Shown here piece by piece: positions 14,768 to 21,594 of a stretch of 21,735 nt of DNA. How positions within the stretch are numbered: position 1 is the stretch's first letter; every line of letters starts with the position of its first letter. A model generated the notes under the pieces. That model searched no databases. It was not told the origin of the DNA and saw only the letters and a list, made by a program, of their open reading frames with translations. This DNA is from Colimorpha sp045597845 (GTDB taxonomy: Bacteria; Bacteroidota; Bacteroidia; Bacteroidales; P3): contig JAZLKZ010000072.1 of NCBI GenBank assembly GCA_045597845.1, positions 1-21,735 of the forward strand. The letters run 5' to 3'. Position numbers and translations under genes: made by a program.

Positions 14768-15736
14768 TTATAACACCATCTCCTTATAGTCAAAAACCAC
14801 ATTCAAGCCTTTTTCTTTGAAATAGGCTTTCACTTGGATGCTATCCCAGTTTGTTGCGGCAAGGATAAAATCACCGCCCCAAGCGCCCAACGATTTCAGC
14901 ACGCCTTCAAAGCCGGGGAAACGCTTTTGCACGGGTTCCTGCCCGATGCATCGCGCAATGATGCGTTCGTGGCATTGCATGAGCATAGCGAATTCGTCCA
15001 AACTTTGGCATTTCGGCACAGCACGGCTGATTTCCGAAACAGCTTCTATATCTTTTTGTAAATCAACGGGATTTGTCTTCTCCAAAAATGCTTTGACTTC
15101 TTTTGACGAATTTTGCTTTTGGCCTTGATAGACGAAATACAGATGGTCGGCAAAAGGTGGAGTGAAGTTAATGGGTTCAACCGTTGGTGTCGGCGTTTCG
15201 ACGGGCTCAACGACCCTAGGTCCCTGAGCCTGTCGAAGGGCCGATTCAGTAGTTGATAGTTGATAATAGATCGGTCCTTCAGCCGTTGCACATGCGATGT
15301 CGTAACCCGAGCCGCCGAAGGTCAGCTTCAGCAATTCGTATGGGTCAATATTAGCCCATCGCGCCAAGTTGGAAATCAAGGTGGAACTGCTGCCGAGACC
15401 CCAGTTCGGGTCGAAGTCGAGATGGGTTTCAAAATGAAGGCCGTTGTTAAAAGCATCAGGGTTCAACTCGCGTACCGCCTTCAAGATTTGCACCAGTTTT
15501 TCTGCCTTGGGTTGGTCGTCGCAATCAATGATTTCTATGTTTTTTTGATTCAAGGTGACCGAAAACCAAGGACCGTCGGGTTTGTAGGCATCCCAATGTA
15601 GAGATGTGCCATGGCGTGTCTCTACAGACAATGTCTGCCCCAATTTCAACGGTATTGCCAATGCCAATGCCCCTTTCAGGACGAGGTATTCGCCTGTCAA
15701 AAGGAATTTTCCGTTAGAATGGTATATATGGCTCAT
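14768..15736 (-). CDS. GYDIA-family GHMP kinase, probable phosphomevalonate kinase
   Basis: A 322-residue protein from the ATG at 15736. The frame stays open 38 codons further upstream, but that part only reads through the repeat at 15757-15879, and family members begin near HSNGKFLLTGEY. The motifs are SNGKFLLTGEYLVL (7-20), the phosphate loop NWGLGSSST (111-119), GGSGYDIACA (141-150), which gives the group its name, and GAWGGDFILAA near the C-terminus. By elimination in the cluster it supplies the phosphomevalonate kinase step; direct activity is not shown by sequence. About 18 residues (165-182, ALRQAQGPRVVEPVETPT region) come from an in-frame REP-like palindrome at 15191-15243. The decarboxylase follows after 36 bases. 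Confidence 0.82.
   Translation of the reverse strand: MSHIYHSNGKFLLTGEYLVLKGALALAIPLKLGQTLSVETRHGTSLHWDAYKPDGPWFSVTLNQKNIEIIDCDDQPKAEKLVQILKAVRELNPDAFNNGLHFETHLDFDPNWGLGSSSTLISNLARWANIDPYELLKLTFGGSGYDIACATAEGPIYYQLSTTESALRQAQGPRVVEPVETPTPTVEPINFTPPFADHLYFVYQGQKQNSSKEVKAFLEKTNPVDLQKDIEAVSEISRAVPKCQSLDEFAMLMQCHERIIARCIGQEPVQKRFPGFEGVLKSLGAWGGDFILAATNWDSIQVKAYFKEKGLNVVFDYKEMVL
15191..15243. repeat. REP-like palindrome inserted in frame in the GHMP kinase gene
   Basis: Same family as 14243-14303: TTCGACGGGCTCA on one arm (15197-15209) and TGAGCCTGTCGAA on the other (15225-15237), around a CCTAGG-containing centre. It encodes the Gln/Pro/Val-rich insertion between YYQLSTTE and INFTPPF. The arm read first on the coding strand is in a different codon phase from that of the decarboxylase copy, so the inserted peptides differ. 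Confidence 0.88.
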
Positions 15737-15756
15737 TTGTGATTTGTTTTTTTTGG

Positions 15757-15879
15757 CACGCAGAATCCGCTGAATTTTGTGAAACCTACCGGACCCTTGT
15801 TTTGAATAGAAACGCAAGCGTTTCTTGAAATCGCTGAAAGCGATGACCACCGTTCTGCGTATTCAGCGCAATCTGCGTG
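15757..15879. repeat. 123-bp CACGCAGA-type inverted-repeat element (MITE-like)
   Basis: The ends CACGCAGAATCCGCTGAAT (15757-15775) and ATTCAGCGCAATCTGCGTG (15861-15879) are reverse complements at 17 of 19 positions. CCTACCGGAC lies 28 bases from the left end, exactly as in the 11886 element. The interior has two perfect small hairpins: GAAACGC-aa-GCGTTTC (15809-15824) and ATCGCT-gaa-AGCGAT (15830-15844). The element lies between the GxxExxY gene and the GHMP kinase start, and encodes no transposase. Confidence 0.87.
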
Positions 15880-15897
15880 AAACAAGTTGAATCCATA

Positions 15898-16284
15898 TCA
15901 GTAGTTGTTTACAATTCTATGTATCCCATCCATTAATTCATCAACATTGAAATTAATCAGCAATCCAACTTTCTTACCTGTAAGCTTCAAATAGGAAGTC
16001 AACTGTTTGTAATGTACTGGATTTAACTCTTCAACAGATTTCAGTTCTATTATGAGTTGATTTTCAACCAATATGTCCAGTCTCAATCCTTCGCCAATCT
16101 CATCTCCTTTGTATACAACATTAACTGGCACTTCTATTTCTACCTTTAAACCTTTGAGTTCAAGTTCTTTCATAAGTGCTTTTTGATACACTTTTTCCAA
16201 TAATCCAGGCCCCAAGGTCTTATAAACCTCTAAAGCGCAACCAATTACTTGATAACTCAAAGGATCATTTTTGAAAGTAGCCAT
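15898..16284 (-). CDS. GxxExxY protein, PD-(D/E)XK nuclease-like
   Basis: A 128-residue protein of the GxxExxY family; the name motif is GLLEKVY (27-33) within YKTLGPGLLEKVYQKAL. The middle carries LRLDILVENQLIIELKS, where Asp70, Glu80 and Lys82 fit the D...ExK metal site of PD-(D/E)XK nucleases. The end is LTGKKVGLLINFNV followed by a short polar tail. Members occur in variable numbers in bacterial genomes and their biological role is not established. Here the gene interrupts the mevalonate run between HMG-CoA reductase and the GHMP kinase and is bracketed by CTGCG repeats (15853-15883 and 16315-16345), so it looks like the cargo of a small insertion, not an isoprenoid gene. It may be co-transcribed with its neighbours. 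Confidence 0.88.
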   Translation of the reverse strand: MATFKNDPLSYQVIGCALEVYKTLGPGLLEKVYQKALMKELELKGLKVEIEVPVNVVYKGDEIGEGLRLDILVENQLIIELKSVEELNPVHYKQLTSYLKLTGKKVGLLINFNVDELMDGIHRIVNNY

Positions 16285-16314
16285 ATTTGAACTTATTATA
16301 TCGTTGCTTTGCGC

Positions 16315-16345
16315 TTCTGCGATTTCAGCGTATTCTGCGTGAGAA
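16315..16345. repeat. CTGCG repeat, direct copy of 15853-15883
   Basis: A 31-base block with the pattern TTCTGCG-n2-TTCAGCG-n3-TCTGCGTGA matches 15853-15883 in the same orientation at 25 of 31 positions. It lies 5 bases after the HMG-CoA reductase stop and 30 bases before the GxxExxY start. Confidence 0.8.
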
Positions 16346-16349
16346 AAAA

Positions 16350-17675
16350 CTATTTACTGAGTGTTTCCAAAAACTGTTCAACGCCTGCGTATGACACGGT
16401 CTTGTCCTTGAAATACTCGCGAGCCTGCTTCTTTTCATCGTCAGTGGCATTCAGTTGGTTCAAGATGTTGTTGAGGTGCATCTTCATGTGGCCGGCTTGG
16501 ATGCCTTTGGTGGTCAGCGAGCGCACTGCGGAGAAGTTGTTGGCCAAGCCCATGGTGGCAGCAATCATCATCAGCTCTTTGGCGGTAGGATTGCCCAAAA
16601 GTTCAAGGGTTTTCTTGGCAAGCGGGTGCAAACTCGTGAGTCCACCCACGGTGCCCAAGGCCATTGGCACCTCCAACTCAAAATGGAAGATGCCGTTTTC
16701 AAGGGTTACGCTCGACAGGCTCTCATATCGTCCGTTGCGCGAGGCAAAGGTATGCCCCGCTGCTTCCACGGCGCGGAAGTCGTTGCCCGTGGCGATGACC
16801 ACAGCATCGATGCCGTTGTAGATGCCTTTGTTGTGCGTGGTGGCACGGTCGGTGTCGATGTGGGCGATGTCAACGGCCTTCTTGAATTTCTTGGCGTATT
16901 CGGCACCCGAGAGATGTTCGTCGATGCCGTCAAGTTGCTCGACAGGACACTCTACCCAGACTTTCACGCGGCAGTCAGGCGTGTTGTTCGACAGGATGGT
17001 CATGATGATCTCCACCTTTCGGAGCTCCTCGGGCAGATCCTGCTGTTCGGCAAAGAAGTCCTGCAGGCTGTGGCCAAACTGCTCCAAGGCGGAGTTGATG
17101 AAATTGGCTCCCATGGCATCGCCTGTGCCAAACTCCACACGAATCTGGTAGTAGTCAGGGATTTGCGCAGTGTAGTCGATGAGTCGCATCCCAAGGATGC
17201 CGCCACCACGTTTGCGCATCTTCTCGGTCATGGCATCGGTGTCGTGCAACAACCGTTGCTCGATCTTTGGAAACAGTCCAAAAAGCTTCGCTTTGTCACC
17301 GCTCCAGCCGAAATGTACCTGTCCGACCTTGCGCACGTCAATGACCTCGGCATGGAAACCACCGCGTTCGCCCCAGAACTTGGCCGCAGCCGAAGCCGCC
17401 GCCACCACGGAGCTCTCCTCGATGACCATGGGCACGATGTAGTCCTTGCCGTTGATGGTCACATTGGGGGAGATGCCGTAAGGGATGAAGAAATTGGTGA
17501 TGGTGTTTTCGCTGAACTCATCAAAGAGTTGCTGCTGCTTTTTGTCGGGATGCCAATAGCTTTTCAATAGGTTGACCACTTCGCCGGGGTTCTCAAAATA
17601 GTTGGCAATAAGCTTTAGCTTCTCCTCCTTGAGAAGTTTTGAAAACCCTTTCTTTATGCGTTCGCGAGTGGCCAT
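16350..17675 (-). CDS. mvaA: Hydroxymethylglutaryl-CoA reductase, class II type
   Basis: A 441-residue soluble protein without membrane segments, the length of class II (Pseudomonas mevalonii type) enzymes. Visible features are the SENTITNFFIPYGISPN and PMVIEESSVVAAAS blocks (catalytic Glu86/87 region), the dinucleotide motif DAMGAN (186-191), HNKGIYNGIDAVVIATGND (catalytic Lys283 and Asp299) and QAGHMKMH (catalytic His396). It interconverts HMG-CoA and mevalonate; beside mevalonate kinase and decarboxylase genes it should work in the biosynthetic direction even though class II enzymes are often labelled degradative. The coenzyme (NADH or NADPH) cannot be decided from motifs alone. It starts 8 bases after the DUF4468-like gene and is probably transcribed from its promoter. 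Confidence 0.95.
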   Translation of the reverse strand: MATRERIKKGFSKLLKEEKLKLIANYFENPGEVVNLLKSYWHPDKKQQQLFDEFSENTITNFFIPYGISPNVTINGKDYIVPMVIEESSVVAAASAAAKFWGERGGFHAEVIDVRKVGQVHFGWSGDKAKLFGLFPKIEQRLLHDTDAMTEKMRKRGGGILGMRLIDYTAQIPDYYQIRVEFGTGDAMGANFINSALEQFGHSLQDFFAEQQDLPEELRKVEIIMTILSNNTPDCRVKVWVECPVEQLDGIDEHLSGAEYAKKFKKAVDIAHIDTDRATTHNKGIYNGIDAVVIATGNDFRAVEAAGHTFASRNGRYESLSSVTLENGIFHFELEVPMALGTVGGLTSLHPLAKKTLELLGNPTAKELMMIAATMGLANNFSAVRSLTTKGIQAGHMKMHLNNILNQLNATDDEKKQAREYFKDKTVSYAGVEQFLETLSK

Positions 17676-17683
17676 AGCCTAGT

Positions 17684-18208
17684 TTACCATTCCTCTTCTT
17701 CGATGACTTTTTCAGGTATGAGTTTCTCCTCAAATTGCTTGCCCCAGTCTTCACCAAATGCTACGATCTGGTTCAGATAGCTGTCCCAAACAGGCTGATA
17801 CAAAGGATCTTCCTTGTTCATCCATTCTTCGCAGGGGTGGTTGCTTTGGGTCTTCTGCATGAAGTCGGTGAGGGTATAACGCACACGGCCTTCACGCACT
17901 TCGATGGTGAAATAATAGGTGATCCAAGGCCATTTCGACTTCACGGGGTCGCCGTTGTCGAGCTGGAACTGATGTTTGCCTTTCAGCGTACGGCCGTCGT
18001 TCTGTTGAAGGATGGTCGAAGGGCTCTTGTAATAAGTGTTCATAAACTGGCTGTAGATGCGGTTGAACACCTCATCTTGAGTGCCAACGGTGTTGATGAC
18101 CTTACGGAAGCAAATCTTCTCTGTTCTAGCGTCGATGGGAAGGTTGGATTGGGCAAAGGTAACGGTCGCAAACAAGATGGCGACGAATAGCAATGCTACT
18201 TTTTTCAT
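17684..18208 (-). CDS. Secreted DUF4468-like protein
   Basis: A 174-residue protein with a clean signal peptide (MKKVALLFVAILFATVTFA, cleavage before Gln20). The mature part has the look of DUF4468, a TBP-like-fold family found in Bacteroidota: an early KICFRKVINTVGTQDEVFNRIYSQFMN segment, GKHQFQLDNG, and YYFTIEVREGRVRYTLTDF. It ends in a very acidic tail (VIEEEEW). Function is unknown. It lies 8 bases before HMG-CoA reductase and has a -7 box upstream, so the mevalonate genes may be driven from here, an odd but plausible arrangement. The domain call is moderate. Confidence 0.7.
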   Translation of the reverse strand: MKKVALLFVAILFATVTFAQSNLPIDARTEKICFRKVINTVGTQDEVFNRIYSQFMNTYYKSPSTILQQNDGRTLKGKHQFQLDNGDPVKSKWPWITYYFTIEVREGRVRYTLTDFMQKTQSNHPCEEWMNKEDPLYQPVWDSYLNQIVAFGEDWGKQFEEKLIPEKVIEEEEW

Positions 18209-18228
18209 TTTTAATTTTAATTTGGTTA

Positions 18229-18236
18229 CAAAAATA
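18229..18236 (-). promoter_or_regulatory. Putative -7 box (TATTTTTG) for the DUF4468/mevalonate run
   Basis: TATTTTTG on the minus strand matches TAnnTTTG, 20 bases before the start codon at 18208. No TTTG is found at 19 bases; TTG at 18261-18263 (24 bases away) is the nearest. Confidence 0.5.
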
Positions 18237-18296
18237 GTAATAATTCATGTTGCTTCGGCGCAACGGGGACGAAAATAGCAAATATCAGGCCAAAAA

Positions 18297-19136
18297 TTAT
18301 AAAGGAATGATCTCAGAGCTTTCGTCACATTCGATTTGCTTCTGTGGATTTCCCTTGTAATATAGCGTAGAAACGTCTTTCAATGTGCCTTCCATGGTGT
18401 CACTCACCCAAACTGTGGCTTCCGAGGCGCCCGACAAATCAACATGCATCTCCCTGACTTGTGTTTGAGCCATGTTCAATAGGCTTTTTCCTTGCAACCT
18501 AATCATTCCATAGGGTGCTTCTCCACCAAAAGTGATGAAACGGGAAGCTCCGTCCAGGTTGGCGACGAGGTGGAAACTCATGTCAAAGAGGCCTTTACAC
18601 GAGGAAGCGTTGCTTGCTTTGACTTCGCAGTTGTACCCCGACAGATTAAAACCAAGAAAATGTGAGGCGTTTTCAATGGAAATCTCACAAACGTGACCAG
18701 AATAATCCAACCCCGAGCACACCGAGGCGTCATCCAATTCCACATACAAAGTGTCACTGGTGGCAGAGAAATGTCCAGCGAAATTCAGTTGAGCGGCTTC
18801 ATCAGCCTCGATCTTTTCAACCTTGTTTGTGTGTACAGTGGCTTTAAAGACGGAGTTGATGACCGGGTGGACATTTCCCGTGAAGCCGATTTCGAGTTTG
18901 GAGCCTTCCATTCTGACGTTGAGTCCGGGCTCCAAATAGGCAGAATACTCCAGCTCCACGTAGGTGTTGCTGTCGGCGATGACGCTCACCTCCCAGGCAT
19001 CGGAGACCTCAATTTGACGGATGTCAGCGTTTTCGAGGACGTTCTTTTGTATCAAGGTCATGTCGACCTCCTTTTTGCAGGAAGAGGCAAAGCAAAGTGC
19101 CACGCAAAGGATGAGTATGGTTTTGATTGTTTTCAT
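18297..19136 (-). CDS. DUF2807 (GIN-domain) lipoprotein
   Basis: A 279-residue protein with a lipoprotein signal (MKTIKTILILCVALCFASSC, Cys20, then KK). The mature part is a repetitive beta-solenoid-like sequence typical of the DUF2807 'putative auto-transporter adhesin head' (GIN) domain: RQIEVSDAWEVSVIADSNTY, KIEADEAAQLNFAG, VELDDASVCSG, ISIENASHFLG, VKASNASSCKG, VDLSGASEATV. The repeated (D/N)AS-type turns recur every 20 or so residues. The family is widespread in Bacteroidota; partners are unknown. It follows rlmH after 29 bases and may be at the end of the asd-ribF-rlmH transcript. Confidence 0.85.
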   Translation of the reverse strand: MKTIKTILILCVALCFASSCKKEVDMTLIQKNVLENADIRQIEVSDAWEVSVIADSNTYVELEYSAYLEPGLNVRMEGSKLEIGFTGNVHPVINSVFKATVHTNKVEKIEADEAAQLNFAGHFSATSDTLYVELDDASVCSGLDYSGHVCEISIENASHFLGFNLSGYNCEVKASNASSCKGLFDMSFHLVANLDGASRFITFGGEAPYGMIRLQGKSLLNMAQTQVREMHVDLSGASEATVWVSDTMEGTLKDVSTLYYKGNPQKQIECDESSEIIPL

Positions 19137-19165
19137 GTTGTAGTAACGTAATAAGGGGCTGTTTA

Positions 19166-19639
19166 TTATTGATGATGATAGGGTTCGCCCTTCAAAATCG
19201 TGAAAGCGCGGTAAAGCTGCTCAACGAAGATCAAACGCACCATCTGGTGGCTGAAGGTCATGGGTGAGAGCGACATCTTGGCATTGGCACGGTCGTAGAC
19301 TTCTTGTGCGAAGCCATAGGGTCCACCGATGATGAACACCAAGCGCTTGGCGCCCGAAGCCATCTGTTTTTCAAGGCTTTCTGAAAACTCTACCGAGGTA
19401 TATTGCTTGCCGTTCTCGTCCAACAATACGACTTGGTCGCCAGGTTGCAGTTGCTGCAGCAGCAGGAAACTTTCTGCTTTCTTTTGTTGGTCCTCGCTGA
19501 GCGTCTTGCGGTTGCGCGGGTCAGGAATCTCTTTCATCTCGAACGAGGCATAATGCCCGATACGGCCTACATATTTCTTGATGCCGGTGATGAGGTAGTC
19601 TTCATCCGTTTTTCCTATGACTAGAAGTAAAATCTTCAT
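19166..19639 (-). CDS. rlmH: 23S rRNA (pseudouridine-1915-N3)-methyltransferase RlmH
   Basis: A 157-residue SPOUT-fold methyltransferase of the standard RlmH length. It starts MKILLLVIGKTD and carries LLDENGKQYTSVEFS, the trefoil-knot cofactor motif FIIGGPYGF (about 101-109) and the highly conserved C-terminus LSPMTFSHQMVRLIFVEQ followed by LYRA and the tail GEPYHH. It methylates N3 of pseudouridine 1915 in helix 69 of 23S rRNA in assembled ribosomes, using S-adenosylmethionine. Its start overlaps the ribF stop by 4 bases, so the two are translationally coupled. Confidence 0.97.
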   Translation of the reverse strand: MKILLLVIGKTDEDYLITGIKKYVGRIGHYASFEMKEIPDPRNRKTLSEDQQKKAESFLLLQQLQPGDQVVLLDENGKQYTSVEFSESLEKQMASGAKRLVFIIGGPYGFAQEVYDRANAKMSLSPMTFSHQMVRLIFVEQLYRAFTILKGEPYHHQ

Positions 19640-20571
19640 GCTAGGATTTGCTTTGCTTTCTCACGGTCTTGTTCCAACTGTGCTTTCAACTCATCCAGTC
19701 CGTCAAACTTCTCCTCATCACGGATGCGGTCGATGAAGCGCACATGGATCTGTTTGCCGTAGAGGTCGCCGTCGAAGTCGAATAGGTTGACCTCGATGAT
19801 GGGGTTGTCCTCACTTCGGTCGCCGATGGTGGGTCGGTGCCCGATGTTGGCCATGGCCTTGTAAGTCTTGCCTTCGTAGTCAACGAGGCAGGCATACACG
19901 CCTCGGTTGCTGATGAGCATGTACTCTCTCGGCAATTCAAGGTTGGCCGTAGGGAAACCCAGAGTGCGTCCGATCTTGTTGCCCACCACGACCTCCGCAG
20001 TGACGGAATAGGTGTAGCCCAACAGTTGGTTGGCTCGTTTCACGTTACCTGTGGCCAAAGCGTTACGGATCTTCGTGGAGCTGATGGCGATGTTCTCAAC
20101 ATCCTGTGCGGCAATGCGTTCTACCTTGAAGCCGTATTTCAGCTTCATGTCGTTAAGCAGGCCGAAGTCACCCATGCGGTTCTTGCCGAAGTGATGGTCG
20201 TAGCCCACAACGATATAATCAGGATGGATGTTATCGATGATGTATTCCTTGATGAACACCTCTGATGGCGTGCGCGAAAACTCCTTGGTGAAGTTGATGA
20301 TGACCACGTTGTCGATGCCATACTCCTCAAACTTCTGGAGCTTCTCCTCGGGTGTGCAGAGAAAACGCAAGTTGGAGCTGTCGATGTTAAGCACCTGACG
20401 TGGATGCGGACTAAAAGTAACCACAACGGTCTCTCCACCAATGCCTTTTGCCAAGGTCTTCATCTTGTTGAAGATGGCCTGATGGCCGAGATGGACACCG
20501 TCGAAAGTGCCGATGGTGACCACGGCGTGGGGAATGTTGCGGGTTTCTATGATGTTATGAAATACTTTCAT
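19636..20571 (-). CDS. ribF: Bifunctional riboflavin kinase/FAD synthetase RibF
   Basis: A 311-residue protein of normal RibF length with both domains. The N-terminal FMN adenylyltransferase has TIGTFDGVHLGH (19-30), FSPHPRQVL, the VVGYDHHFGK segment and ISSTKIRNAL. The C-terminal riboflavin kinase has GRTLGFPTAN (201-210), NRGVYAC and the conserved EVNLFDFDGDLYGK. It phosphorylates riboflavin to FMN and adenylates FMN to FAD in the cytoplasm. Its start overlaps the asd stop by 4 bases and its stop overlaps the rlmH start by 4 bases, giving a tightly coupled three-gene operon. Confidence 0.97.
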   Translation of the reverse strand: MKVFHNIIETRNIPHAVVTIGTFDGVHLGHQAIFNKMKTLAKGIGGETVVVTFSPHPRQVLNIDSSNLRFLCTPEEKLQKFEEYGIDNVVIINFTKEFSRTPSEVFIKEYIIDNIHPDYIVVGYDHHFGKNRMGDFGLLNDMKLKYGFKVERIAAQDVENIAISSTKIRNALATGNVKRANQLLGYTYSVTAEVVVGNKIGRTLGFPTANLELPREYMLISNRGVYACLVDYEGKTYKAMANIGHRPTIGDRSEDNPIIEVNLFDFDGDLYGKQIHVRFIDRIRDEEKFDGLDELKAQLEQDREKAKQILA

Positions 20572-21560
20572 TTATTAAAGAACTCACGAATAAGATATTG
20601 TGCTATTTGCACGGCGTTGGTGGCGGCGCCTTTGCGGAGGTTGTCGGACACACACCAGAAATTGAGGCCGTTCTCCACCGAGAAGTCGCGGCGGATGCGA
20701 CCCACAAAGACCTCGTTCTTGCCTTCGGCATAGAGGGGCATCGGATAAATATTGTTGGCCGGGTCGTCTTGCACCACCACGCCAGGCATGGCTGCCATCA
20801 GCTTGCGGATATTGTCGATTTCAAAAGGCTTTTCTGTCTCCACGTTCACGGACTCACTGTGGCCGCCCCACACGGGCACACGAACCGTGGTGGGCGAGAC
20901 GGCGATGTGCTCGTCGCGGAGGATCTTGCGTGTTTCGTTGACCATCTTCATCTCCTCTTTGGTATAACCGTTGTCGAGGAAGGTATCGATGTGGGGCAGT
21001 ATGTTGAGGTCAATCGGGTGGGGATAGCAATTCGTGCCGCTTGCACCAGCGCGCTCGGCCTTCAGTTGGTTGACACCTTTTTGGCCGCTGCCCGAGACGC
21101 TTTGGTAGGTGCTGACGACAATGCGTTTGATGCCATAGGCTTTGTGGATGGGAGCTAAAGCCATCACCATCTGGATGGTGGAGCAGTTGGGGTTGGCGAT
21201 GATATGCGTGTCCTCGGTGATGGTGTCGGCGTTGATTTCGGGGACGACCAATGGCACACCTTTTTCCATGCGCCAGGCCGAGCTGTTGTCGACGACGAAG
21301 GTGCCCTGTTCGGCAAAACGCGGCGCATATTGTTTCGATGCCGATGCTCCTGCCGAGAATATGGCGATGTCGGGCCTTGCTGCGATGGCCTCGTCAACGC
21401 TGACGACTTTATAGGTCTTGCCTTGGAAGACAATCTCTTTGCCCACTGAGCGTTCTGAGGCGGCCACAATCAGTTCTTCTATCCGAACCTTCTGTTCGTC
21501 AAGCACTTGAAGCATCTTCGAGCCCACCAGACCGGTGGCTCCCACCACTGCGATTTTCAT
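20568..21560 (-). CDS. asd: Aspartate-semialdehyde dehydrogenase
   Basis: A 330-residue NADP-dependent enzyme of lysine, threonine, methionine and diaminopimelate synthesis; it reduces aspartyl phosphate to aspartate semialdehyde. The Rossmann motif is GATGLVG (7-13). The catalytic Cys126 is in ANPNCSTIQ, and the acid-base His234 is in RVPVWGGHSE. SGSGQKGV and the substrate-loop sequence SSAWRM are also present. Length is normal. The start at 21560 is supported by a GGAGG Shine-Dalgarno sequence (21569-21573 on the plus strand as CCTCC), unusual among the genes here, and by the glycine-motif position. Two -7 boxes lie upstream. It is the first gene of asd-ribF-rlmH. Confidence 0.97.
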   Translation of the reverse strand: MKIAVVGATGLVGSKMLQVLDEQKVRIEELIVAASERSVGKEIVFQGKTYKVVSVDEAIAARPDIAIFSAGASASKQYAPRFAEQGTFVVDNSSAWRMEKGVPLVVPEINADTITEDTHIIANPNCSTIQMVMALAPIHKAYGIKRIVVSTYQSVSGSGQKGVNQLKAERAGASGTNCYPHPIDLNILPHIDTFLDNGYTKEEMKMVNETRKILRDEHIAVSPTTVRVPVWGGHSESVNVETEKPFEIDNIRKLMAAMPGVVVQDDPANNIYPMPLYAEGKNEVFVGRIRRDFSVENGLNFWCVSDNLRKGAATNAVQIAQYLIREFFNK

Positions 21561-21585
21561 TTTTTCTTCCTCCAGAATTTTGCTG

Positions 21586-21593
21586 CAAAAATA
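21586..21593 (-). promoter_or_regulatory. Putative proximal -7 box (TATTTTTG) for asd
   Basis: TATTTTTGCAGC on the minus strand, 25 bases before the asd start, fits the TAnnTTTG element. It forms one arm of a perfect 9-base inverted repeat (AAAAATAGA 21587-21595, TCTATTTTT 21603-21611) around the loop GGGGACT. The outer repeat boundary at 21595 falls at the inner end of this arm. Confidence 0.55.
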
Positions 21594-21594
21594 G

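Noticed and set aside
15737..15850. A 38-codon N-terminal extension of the GHMP kinase
   Set aside because: It translates the repeat at 15757-15879; the family begins at the HSNGKF segment just after Met at 15736.
15853..16345. CTGCG repeats as a CRISPR array
   Set aside because: Copies are degenerate, occur in both orientations and surround a gene instead of regular spacers.
16455..17570. A 371-codon plus-strand open frame
   Set aside because: Antisense to HMG-CoA reductase, whose catalytic motifs are intact; composition is that of a shadow frame.
18249..18264. Hairpin GTTGC-TTCGGC-GCAAC downstream of the DUF2807 gene as a terminator
   Set aside because: The stem is only 5 bases and no T-run follows on the minus strand.
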